This document shows positions 55,587 through 64,000 of a DNA stretch of 64,000 nucleotides, piece by piece. Position 1 is the stretch's first letter, and each line of letters starts with the position of its first letter. Source of the DNA: Cladosporium sp. IMV 00045 (Eukaryota > Ascomycota > Dothideomycetes > Cladosporiales > Cladosporiaceae). The position numbers and the translations under genes are program-made. The DNA lies in assembly GCA_001931905.2 (NCBI GenBank), contig MSJI02000772.1, forward strand, positions 1-64,000, given 5' to 3'. The notes under the pieces are model-generated. The model did no database searches. It was not told the origin of the DNA and saw only the letters and a list, made by a program, of their open reading frames with translations.

Positions 55587-57323
55587 TCAACCGAACAACC
55601 CCCCTCCCACCCCTCCCAACCCTCCCACCACCACCTCCTCCGTCCCCAGGGTGATCCACCTGATCCACCCTTCGTTGTTGATGCCCGCCAGGCGCTGGTA
55701 GGCGAGGTCGTTTGCGTCGACCCAGATCTGTCTCTCGCGCCAGAGGGCTGCGAATGCACCGAAGCAGGCGACGATGCCGATGAGGAGGACAAACCACACC
55801 CACCATGGTGTGACGGGGAGCTGGACTTCTTTCGTAACGGTCTCCTTGACGCGCTTGATCTTTGTGACCTCTTTGATGACGACTTCTGGCTCAACATGTA
55901 CCGGCTCAGTCTGCATGGAGCTATCGGCCATCGTGGGGAGAACAGCGTCGGTCTGAGTAGTACTATCGGCGATTTTCTTGATCGAAGTCTGAGTGGCGCT
56001 TTCAACCATCTTGGGAAGAGCAGCACTGGTCTGAGTGGTCTTGTTGACGAGCTGTGGCATAGTAGCAGCGTCGGTTTGCGTAGATTTGTCGGCGTTCTCA
56101 GCGACATTCTCGAGTGCTCCGTCAAGCTCCTCGTGTAGTGAAGTGTTGGTGTCGGCTTGCTGGCGGCCAATGGGTGCGATGCTCTGCTGGTCGCGAAGGT
56201 ACTCGATCTTCTCGTCGAGGGGAAGGTCCTTGACCATGTCGGTAAATACGTCCTCCAGTGAGCTGTGGACAGTATCGATCTCGTTCTTCAGCCGGTCATT
56301 ATCGCCGGCGACATCTTTCATGACCACCGCATCGAGCTCGAGCTCGTCAATGCGTTCGTGGAGTTGGGTCTGCATGGACTCGTAGTCCTCTTTGGCGGTC
56401 TGTGCCGCATTTTTGCCTTCATGGGCATCTTTGAGCTCACTAAGTAGCTTGGAGCTTTCTTCTTTCAGCTGCGTAATGACCTTGGTCTGGTCTTCGTCGC
56501 GCTTCTTGAGTAGGTCGACTTCCTTCTCCAGCTGAGCTTTGGCATGTTCGTGCTCGATGGCAATGCCTGTGAGATTCTTGTTCTCGCGATCGAAGTCTTT
56601 GTTCTGCTGCTCCCATTCCTTCTTGTCGGACTGCAGCTGGCTGAGTTGCTTGTTCGCCGTGTCCAGGTCGGCGGTCAGCTTGGCCAGGCTGTCGTACAGG
56701 CGGATGTTCTCGGCGCGCGTACTCTCGAGCTGGCGCTGCAGCTTGGTGGCGTCCGAGGCCTCCGCGTCCGCCTCGATCTGCTGGCCGTCTCGAACCGACG
56801 GCGACAGCGGCGTGATATCGCGTTGAGGACGCGACGACGGAGTCCTCATCTCGCCTTGCGTGGCCATCGAGCCAGCGCGCGCAGCACCGCGAGTCGAGGG
56901 CCCGACAGCCCGAAGGATCTCGCGGGCCGGCGGCTGCTGCCCGGCCACGGCGTCGGACACCACTCCGACGTCTTTCTTGCCCTCAGCCTGGGCAGCGTCG
57001 ACCATCCTTGAAAAGGCGGCCTTCCTCTCCTCCACCTCCTCCTCCTCCCAGCACTTCCACCCCCTCCTATCCCTCTTCGTCCCCTGAGCCACGTCCGGCT
57101 CCCACTCCCCCGCCACCTCCTCCTCCGCCACGCCCACCGCGGCCAGCCAGCTCGAGGCCTCCTGCCTCGACTGCTCCCCCTCCTCCCCCTCCACTTCCGC
57201 CTGCTTCTTCTCCTCCTCGGCCTTCATCTTCTTCTGCGCCGAGCGGCGCGCGTTGTTGCGTTTATTTTTTCCGCGGCGGCTGCTGCTGCTGCTGGGGTTG
57301 CTGGGGTTGCCGGGTTGCTGCAT
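55587..57323 (-). CDS. Coiled-coil, single-pass membrane protein with five QT (LC8-type) motifs
   Basis: Single exon, 578 residues. I do not recognise a named family. Order of parts: a basic Ser/Lys/Arg start; an acidic, Trp-containing segment to about residue 100; a linker; a long coiled coil at about 193-375; five QT motifs at 415-417, 430-432, 444-446, 456-458 (all TQT) and 470-472 (MQT), spaced 12-15 residues; a Lys/Val-rich segment with EVTKIKRVKETVTKEVQ; a membrane helix at about 505-527 (WWVWFVLLIGIVACFGAFAA); and a C-terminal tail of about 50 residues ending in Gly. The QT motifs resemble the dynein light chain (LC8) recognition motif, which many partners carry in series. I infer an LC8-bound membrane adaptor. 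Decayed copies and two repeat arrays flank it. Confidence 0.75.
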   Translation of the reverse strand: MQQPGNPSNPSSSSSRRGKNKRNNARRSAQKKMKAEEEKKQAEVEGEEGEQSRQEASSWLAAVGVAEEEVAGEWEPDVAQGTKRDRRGWKCWEEEEVEERKAAFSRMVDAAQAEGKKDVGVVSDAVAGQQPPAREILRAVGPSTRGAARAGSMATQGEMRTPSSRPQRDITPLSPSVRDGQQIEADAEASDATKLQRQLESTRAENIRLYDSLAKLTADLDTANKQLSQLQSDKKEWEQQNKDFDRENKNLTGIAIEHEHAKAQLEKEVDLLKKRDEDQTKVITQLKEESSKLLSELKDAHEGKNAAQTAKEDYESMQTQLHERIDELELDAVVMKDVAGDNDRLKNEIDTVHSSLEDVFTDMVKDLPLDEKIEYLRDQQSIAPIGRQQADTNTSLHEELDGALENVAENADKSTQTDAATMPQLVNKTTQTSAALPKMVESATQTSIKKIADSTTQTDAVLPTMADSSMQTEPVHVEPEVVIKEVTKIKRVKETVTKEVQLPVTPWWVWFVLLIGIVACFGAFAALWRERQIWVDANDLAYQRLAGINNEGWIRWITLGTEEVVVGGLGGVGGGLFG

Positions 57324-57729
57324 CGAGGCGAAGATGGTGGTTTTCTGTCGCGGGATGTGCGTGTGTGTGTGTGTCGGCGGGGAGAGAAAGAATTTTCACA
57401 CGAAGGCGGCGGGCGGCTTATTTATTGTCGGGGCGGGGCGGGGCAGTGCGCGCGTGTGTCGTGTTGTGAGGAAGGTGCGCAGTGGCGAAAAGTTGTAAAC
57501 GAGGAAGGAGCGATGGGTGGGTGGCAGCTTGTGAAAGCATGTGAATGCGCCGGCTGGCAGACCTCCTTCACAACTTCTTCAGATCTGAAGTGCTGGAGAT
57601 GATACTAACGTGGTTGATACTACCTTACTGACAAGACAGAGACGATGCGATGGGTCAATCGCAAAGTCACTATCATGAAAGCCGAGTGAGGATCTTTATT
57701 CGTTGCAACAAAGAAAGTTGACGGATTGG
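57324..57729. promoter_or_regulatory. 5' flank of the coiled-coil gene
   Basis: Upstream sequence of the coiled-coil gene, including a GTGTGTG run near 57360. G-rich on the + strand. No gene is supported here. Confidence 0.35.
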
Positions 57730-58875
57730 GAAGCACCTTGTCTTCCATTGTTCCGAATCAGCCGAATTTGCTTTTCCGCGCTCTCAATGGTACGGTGATG
57801 CTCTTAGGGCATTAGCGACGAGGATAGCACCTTAAGTGTCCCGGAGATACTTACTTCCCATGGGCTCACTCTCAATGGCGCAAAGCTAGCTTCAGTATGC
57901 TGAAGTGGCTGATACGACCACAGCGACCGCGGAGATACTCGGTGCCCAGGATACCTCTCTCAATGGTGCAATAATGGGTTGAATACGCTGGAGCAGGTGG
58001 TACGAGTACTGCGGTTGCTGAGGTACTTGGCGGTTATGAGCAGTGTCTCGCTGGCGCAATACCGTTCTCAGTACGCTGAAGCAGCTGATATTAGCACGGT
58101 GATCGCTGAGATACTTGATTATCAGAACCACTCTCTCGGCAGTGGTGAAGTGTTTTGAGTATACTGAAGCGGCTGATACGACCACCGCGATCTCGGAGAT
58201 GCTCAATGCTCGTCAGCAGACTCTCAATGGCACGGGACTTTACTAGGTCTCATGAGATTGTTGATACGAGCATGGTGATCTCGGAGATACTTGACATCTA
58301 GTACTCTGTTCTTAGTGGAAAGATGGTTCGCTTAGTATGCTGTGACCGATGATACGTGCACGTGGGTCGTGGGAAGACTCGATCTCGATAGCCAGGTTCC
58401 CAAGGGCAATCGATTTTCTGAGAGCGCTGGGCCCGATGATACGAGCACGGTGATGGCAGAGATACTCGCTCGTTGCGCCTATGATCTCCACCATGGAGCC
58501 TTGCTGATATCATGCGAAAGCTGATGGTACCAGCATGGGGCTTACGGAGAATCTGGATCTTTGTCGGAGTGTCTCGATGGCAGGAGTCAAGCTTAGGATT
58601 TTGGGAAGCGTCGATATTTGCATATGGCTTGCAGAAAGGCACTCACGTAGGTCAATGGGTTTCGTTTGAAAACAGTAACACTCATTGACGGAAGCCGATG
58701 ATGTCGGCTGACAGGTCGTGGAGAGACATCGTTCGAAGACGAGAGATCTCAATGGCAGGGTAGCAGATTGCTATATCAATCATGATGGTACGAGCGGTGG
58801 ACAGCACGGTGAAGCATTGTTCTATTATTGACAGTCTCAATGAAATCACATCAATCTACGTGACCTGAAGGCGAC
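57730..58875. repeat. Right tandem-repeat array, 88-base period
   Basis: At least twelve consecutive units. Using GATACGAGCA as the unit start, these lie at 57823, 57911, 57999, 58087, 58175, 58263, 58351, 58438, 58526, 58613, 58700 and 58787. Every interval is 87 or 88 bases. A further diverged unit may start near 57730. Shared blocks, in order, are GATACGAGCACGGTGATC, GGAGATACTCGA, TCTCAATGGCGCAA and TATGCTGAAGCGGCT. The units are diverged from each other, yet the spacing has stayed almost exact. No unit has an open frame across its borders, as 88 is not a multiple of three. Confidence 0.93.
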
Positions 58876-61412
58876 CTCACTAGCACCCCGGTTGCGGAGA
58901 AAGATCTGTAAATCATGGCCAATATCATGGCAGCGTCACGAGGACAACGGAACGGAGGCGAGGCACTAGAGGACAGATCCAGTAGAAGTGTAAGTATGAA
59001 CATCTATCTCATTGATAGGGTGATGCACTGTGACCAAGCGGAAGCGCTGGGACAATTAGGGGAATCTAAATATCATTATCTCCCCTTTCCAATGCTCTCA
59101 GGAACGAAAGAATTATCGGGCATACGCTTTACGTGCCTCGGCGAAATGGGCATATAGTACTGTGATCGAAACCCAGCTATTGGATAGTAACAGACTGTTT
59201 AGGAGAATCACTGTAGTTTTCAATTGATCCGCTGATGTGCAAGACACTCAAGTTCTAGAATATCTTCATGCATGCCGCAGTTGACTAGGAAGAGAGGGCA
59301 AGCTCAGAAGATCTGGATCATAGGAGCATTCCGAATTTCCATCAAAAGAAAGGAGTTGAGAAAATCGGATCATGTATCATGAATAGATCTATGAGACTAT
59401 TTTTGGCACGCAACTACCCAGGTCGATCTTTCAAATGTGCTTATGACCTACTGAGGTCTGCGTCGGTATGTGAAGTCGGCACACGGAGGTGGCCGCCACG
59501 CTCGAGGCCGCTGCATCATATACAAGTGTCTGTTGCCTTATCAGTATGTTACCCCTACAGAAGGCAGATCGTTTTGCTTTGAGCAGGCAATTGATCATGA
59601 AGTGGTTCAAGCTGAGCTGACGACAGAGTCTGGATGTTCCAATGTGCGCCTGCCTGCTGATGGTGAAGCACCCAAAAGTCCAAAGGATTCCCGGCACTTG
59701 ATATGTGACCAGATGTCCACAGCTACTAACATGTAGCATTTATCGATATATATTCGAAACAAATCGACCATGCAGCGCATTGATTGTCTGGTCTGGAGCG
59801 ATTTCGTGATTCGGGTTGATGAAGTGACGTCCAGCGACGCTCTCCGCTTGATGAGCCGGCCACGAAGTTTAGCGTAGACAGCTGCACGAGGCTTACCCTT
59901 GCTCCGAATGCCAGAAAACAGCACCAATAATTCTGGCCCTCTGACCATTGCGTAGAACTGACATGGAGGCACATTGCGATCGTCAGCGCACGCGAACCGC
60001 ACGTGTGTGCCGTTTGAGCCGGTATCTATCAAAAAAGTAGTGAACCACGAAAGCTGGCGGCTGAGTTTCTAAAGCCAGCAGTGAAAAGATGAAACGCGGT
60101 GCAGGGCAGTTGATGAAACGAGGGTCTTGTGTGATATTGCGTTTGGTAGCTTCGATCAAACATTGGCTCATCCAGGGCAAGTTGTCGACAGGGCACGCCT
60201 GCTCGGGCGAGGGCCAGCAAAGTTACGCGACCAGCTAGCCTCATCCTTCACGGGAAGAGCATGCGTGAAATGCCACTCTGCCACTTTTGGTTGTCAGCCA
60301 GCTGGCCTATGCCACAGTCAGACTCGTGGATGGCCTTCTATTGTCTGTACATCGAGGCGGGAATGGCTCGGATGAGTGTCGTGTACAGTATCGGCAGGCT
60401 GCAGGGTTGGCTCAGTAGTGGCGAGATGGGCTCGCCGGTGGGTTTCGCAATGGGGCATTTGCCGAATAGTGTCGGCGCATGCAGAGAATTGTTCGTCGAA
60501 GCCTCGGGCTCGCAGAGACTAGGAGGGAGGGCTGGATAGCAGTGCCGTTGGAGCGGGTCGGGAACAAGTGGGCAGACATACATTTGTGCCGTGCTTGAGT
60601 CGCCTTTGGGCTCGCTGCCGTTTGATCGATTGATTGGTGATGGCTCCTCACGGGAGAAAGTATGTCACCGAGCGCTGGACATAATTTGGTGACATGATTC
60701 TCTCCCAACCCACGGGTGTTTTAGTGTTGTCAGTTGCTGCATCTGGTGGGATTTGATACTGTGCACGTATGTGTGTTCTGCCTGTCGTGTGTATGGTTCC
60801 AGGTATATCCAGAGTCGAAAAATCGTGGTGTAGGCCATCGTTGGCCCGTGACTCGATTCCTCGTCTATCTGCCTCTCTGTCTTCGCCGTTTCTCGATCGT
60901 CCCAGTCCCTCGCTCGCCTGTCAGCACTTGGTGCGGATCGCTCCAACGCCTTGCTCCCCACATCCACCGCACGGCTGCCCGAACTACTGTACCACGCCTT
61001 TTGCTGCTCCCCTCGGCCGTCTGCTCTGCTGCATATCTCGTTCCCACCCTTGCAAGTCGCTTAGACTTTCGACGCCGTTGCGTGCCTGAGCGCTTTGGAG
61101 GCTACCATCCGGACGGAGGACAACGTGCGCCGGGAGTTTGTTTGCTTGCTTTCTTGCTTGCGTCGCTTCGTTTGGGTCCAGGTGTTGACAAAACTTAACC
61201 AGGAGAGGCAATCTGTTAAGGCACTGCGTGCCGCAAGAGGCGGAGGACCGTTGGATCTGGAGGAATGCGACATGCGCCGTCCGTCTACACAACTTTGTTA
61301 CTACCGCCCCGAGCCATTGGGCTATTAGCCTGGGCGGCTAAAGAGCAACACCGAGCGACAAGCGTCGCAGAGCGAGCGCACATCTAAACACTTCCTGGAG
61401 GATCGCTGAAAC
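58876..61412. other. Gene-free region upstream of the Bud2-like gene
   Basis: About 2.5 kb between the right array and the Bud2-like start. Open frames are short, under 160 codons, and none has a recognisable domain. The last 600 bases probably hold the promoter and leader of the downstream gene. Confidence 0.45.
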
Positions 61413-64000
61413 ATGGCGAGCGGGCGCGAGAGGCAGCATTGGACGGAGCCGCGACGGAGGAAAGAGCCGAGTTTGTATGATGAGTGGTTGGCTGAGGAAA
61501 AGGCCAACAAACTGGCGTACGCACAGGCACAGGCACAACTTCAGGCCGGTAGTGACACAGCGTCGCCCGCGCAGAGTGCCACAACCATCAGGGCCGTCAC
61601 ACCCGACGACGCTGACCAGGACGGCACCGGACGTGGCACCACGAGCTTCGAACACGCCCTCGTCCCCGTCGGCACAATGGCATCAACCGCCACCGGTAGT
61701 GGCCGAACAGGACATACGACGAGTCCGACTGACAGCCTCAGCACGCGCTTAAGAAGAGACCGCGAATGGGACCCGAGCAACAGGAGCCCGAACAGCCGCG
61801 CCAACGCTGCGAACGCGCGAGGAATGCTGGGTCGCAGCAGCACCCAGGGCAATGGAGACCACATACACACCATCCAGAGCGGCCGCGAGGCTTACAACAG
61901 CAACCGGCCACGCACACGCACCCTCGATGAACGCCGTACAAGGGACCGTTCGCCGACTTCGTTGAGGCACCGACACCGCATAGCGAGCGTCAACACCACT
62001 GGAACGCCCCTTCACGGTGGCGGCGCCGACTATCTGGCATCGGTCCCTGCGGCAACATCTCCACCCTCTGCGCCCTCAATATCATCTCTTGGCTCTCCCG
62101 TGCAAATCCCGGTCGAAGTAAGCAACAGACGCAGCGTATCACCTATATCGACTCACACCGCAGAGTCGGTATCTTCATTGCCATCAGCCAACGCACGCCG
62201 AATATTACATTTAATGAAAACGCTAGATGGGAGGATGAGCGGAAATCTTCTCTTCCGCCGTGGACCAGACTCGCCATGGTCACAGGCTTATTGCTTCATC
62301 AGGGAAGATAGCGGAAGCCTCCTTTTCGAGCCAAGAGGCAGCGAGGGCAGCCACAAATCTCTCATTTCCGACCTGAGAGGCTGCAAAATCGAATTAGAAG
62401 AGGACAACGACGCACCGTACATCAACGTAAACTCAGCACGTTCATCAACGGAGATACACCTGAAATTGTTCAACCAGTCTGACTTGGACTCGTGGTTTGC
62501 AGCACTGCTTTGCTGGCAGCCAATCCCACCCAGTGGTAACAGGAACAGCAGACCTCACGCAAGAACAGGTCCCACCTTATCTGACGCAGAATCTGGACCC
62601 CAGTTGCCACCACGCCCATCAGTCTCCCGATCCACCTCTGTGCAAGACCAGGATGGAAGAGAGCGTGCAGACAGCAATCGGAGTAACAGAAGAAGGTCCG
62701 TTGCAACGAGCACAATGAGGGAAGCACCGGTCATCAAGATTGGCAACATGATCTTCTGGGACACGAACGTCACGTACAACAACACACCAGCTTCATCGCT
62801 CGGCCAAGCTGCAATTGGTCGGCCTCAGGTCTATCAAGTACAAAGCATTGGAGGAAGGCGATGGAGGAGGATCAGTGGCCAGCTCAGAGAGAACGGCGAG
62901 CTGAAGCTGCATTCCGATTCCGACAACACCTTGATATCTGTTGTTCAGCTCAGCCAACTCAGCAGATGCGCCATTCAACGTCTGGATTCGACAGTCTTGG
63001 GCAACGAGTATTGCATTGCAATATACCCGCAATACACGAGCAACCAAAGCGGAAACAGTGCGCTATTGCGACCGATATTTCTAAGTCTCGAGAGTAGGGT
63101 GCTTTTCGAGGTTTGGTTTGTGCTACTCAGAGCCTTCACTATACCTGCATTGTACGGCCCACGCCCCGATAGCGCTGAGGCGGAGGAGCATGAACTGGTC
63201 GCGACTTCCACAGCAGACATGTTCCGAATGGAACGGTCATTGCACGTTCGCGTCGTCGAAGCCAAGATGTACCCACCTACTGGCAACACCACGCCAGATG
63301 CTGCTTTCAGCGGTGGACACGGCAAAGCGCCGCAAATTCGTCCCGAGCAATACGGATACCATGTGGAAGTGCTACTGGACAACGAAACGAGAGGCAAAAC
63401 AGCGGCGAAATTTGAGGGTCTAAACCCTCTCTGGGGTGAGACGTTCGAATTCACCGATTTACCGCCGGTACTCAATAGCGCAAGTGTGGTGATAAAACGA
63501 AGACCCCCGGAATCTGCGCGGGCACAAGAGTCGCAACAGAGCAAGCTTGTCAATGAAGCCTACGGATTCACTGGCAACATGAATGCCGAAGGAGGTTACA
63601 GCGGCATCACCTTTGATGTGACGTGCGGAAAGGTTGAGATATATCTCGAAGAGCTCGCGGCGGCCAACGAGATCGAGAAATGGTGGCCAGTTGTCAACAT
63701 GTACAACCAACGCGTGGGCGAGATTCTCATCAAGGCCAGAGCGGAAGAAGGCGTTATCTTGATGTCAAAGGACTATCAATCGCTCAACGACCTCCTACAC
63801 CGCTTCTCGAACGGCCTTACCCTGCAGATTGCGCAGATCATTCCCGGAGAGCTCAAACGTCTCAGCGACTGTCTTCTCAACATCTTCCAAGTGTCTGGTC
63901 GGGCTAGCGACTGGATCATGGCATTGGTAGAGGACGAGATCGACAGTGTACACAAGGAGACACCTATCAACCGCCTACGGTATAGTCGACGAATGGGGTC
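61413..64000 (+). CDS. bud2: Ras GTPase-activating protein, Bud2/Cla2-like (partial, runs off the window)
   Basis: Open without a stop from the ATG at 61413 to the window end, 862 codons so far. The N-terminal 270 residues are Ser/Arg-rich and disordered. A PH-like domain covers about 271-370 (GRMSGNLLFRRGPDSPWSQA to SDLDSWFAALLCWQ). A second, PH-like beta-rich segment lies near 440-590. A C2-like segment covers about 600-740, with SLHVRVVEAKMYPP, YGYHVEVLLDNETRGKT and FEGLNPLWGETFEF. Then comes the start of a RasGAP module: EILIKARAEEGVILMSKDYQ and LKRLSDCLLNIFQVSGRASD. The arrangement fits Bud2/Cla2, the GAP for Rsr1 in yeast, better than Ira-type GAPs. The catalytic arginine finger lies beyond the window, so activity cannot be judged. 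No introns are needed in the visible part. Confidence 0.8.
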   Translation, partial: MASGRERQHWTEPRRRKEPSLYDEWLAEEKANKLAYAQAQAQLQAGSDTASPAQSATTIRAVTPDDADQDGTGRGTTSFEHALVPVGTMASTATGSGRTGHTTSPTDSLSTRLRRDREWDPSNRSPNSRANAANARGMLGRSSTQGNGDHIHTIQSGREAYNSNRPRTRTLDERRTRDRSPTSLRHRHRIASVNTTGTPLHGGGADYLASVPAATSPPSAPSISSLGSPVQIPVEVSNRRSVSPISTHTAESVSSLPSANARRILHLMKTLDGRMSGNLLFRRGPDSPWSQAYCFIREDSGSLLFEPRGSEGSHKSLISDLRGCKIELEEDNDAPYINVNSARSSTEIHLKLFNQSDLDSWFAALLCWQPIPPSGNRNSRPHARTGPTLSDAESGPQLPPRPSVSRSTSVQDQDGRERADSNRSNRRRSVATSTMREAPVIKIGNMIFWDTNVTYNNTPASSLGQAAIGRPQVYQVQSIGGRRWRRISGQLRENGELKLHSDSDNTLISVVQLSQLSRCAIQRLDSTVLGNEYCIAIYPQYTSNQSGNSALLRPIFLSLESRVLFEVWFVLLRAFTIPALYGPRPDSAEAEEHELVATSTADMFRMERSLHVRVVEAKMYPPTGNTTPDAAFSGGHGKAPQIRPEQYGYHVEVLLDNETRGKTAAKFEGLNPLWGETFEFTDLPPVLNSASVVIKRRPPESARAQESQQSKLVNEAYGFTGNMNAEGGYSGITFDVTCGKVEIYLEELAAANEIEKWWPVVNMYNQRVGEILIKARAEEGVILMSKDYQSLNDLLHRFSNGLTLQIAQIIPGELKRLSDCLLNIFQVSGRASDWIMALVEDEIDSVHKETPINRLRYSRRMG

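Noticed and set aside
59400..60600. Possible transposon remnant upstream of bud2
   Set aside because: No terminal repeats, transposase motifs or target duplications visible.

Overview
This window looks like a piece of a filamentous ascomycete nuclear genome (Pezizomycotina; I infer Dothideomycetes, but nothing here proves the class). Genes are close together and lie on both strands. Introns are few, mostly 50-110 bases, with GT/AG ends and short exons just after the start codon. Typical single-copy fungal genes are present: SconB/Met30, Hos3/HosB, Atg17, Csm1/Pcs1 and Rsr1. I saw no tRNA, rRNA, CRISPR array, transposase or bacterial-style operon.

Layout. 1-10 kb: Rsr1/Bud1-type small GTPase (+), Frm2-like nitroreductase (-), Cu/Zn superoxide dismutase (-), transaldolase (-), Atg17 (-). 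10-20 kb: ankyrin-repeat protein with a C-terminal membrane segment (+), a 1123-residue disordered protein (-), and SconB/Met30 F-box/WD40 protein (+). 20-31 kb: 2OG-Fe(II) oxygenase-like protein (+), single-pass membrane protein (-), Hos3-type histone deacetylase (-) head to head with the Atp23 protease (+), and Aurora kinase (-). 31-48 kb: glutamate 5-kinase (+) divergent from Aurora, intracellular LysM protein (-), Csm1/Pcs1 monopolin subunit (-), a broken F-box-like gene (+), aspartate aminotransferase (+), GT90/CAP10-type glycosyltransferase (+) and arginyl-tRNA synthetase (+). 48-64 kb: a gene-poor stretch with a disordered protein (+), a repeat-rich region around a coiled-coil membrane protein (-), and the 5' part of a Bud2-like Ras GTPase-activating protein (+) that runs off the window.

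How genes relate. Most are unlinked housekeeping genes. The notable pair is Rsr1 at the left end and the probable Bud2-type GAP at the right end, since Bud2 is the known GAP for Rsr1 in yeast polarity control. Aurora and Csm1/Pcs1 both act at the kinetochore.

The least ordinary region is 53.2-59 kb. A 578-residue coiled-coil, single-pass membrane protein carries five evenly spaced QT motifs of the dynein light chain (LC8) binding type. Broken copies of its QT segment lie beside it on both strands, and two decayed arrays with an underlying period near 88 bases flank it. A second signal is the 9-mer TACATGTAC, which I found eight times in the window, always between genes.
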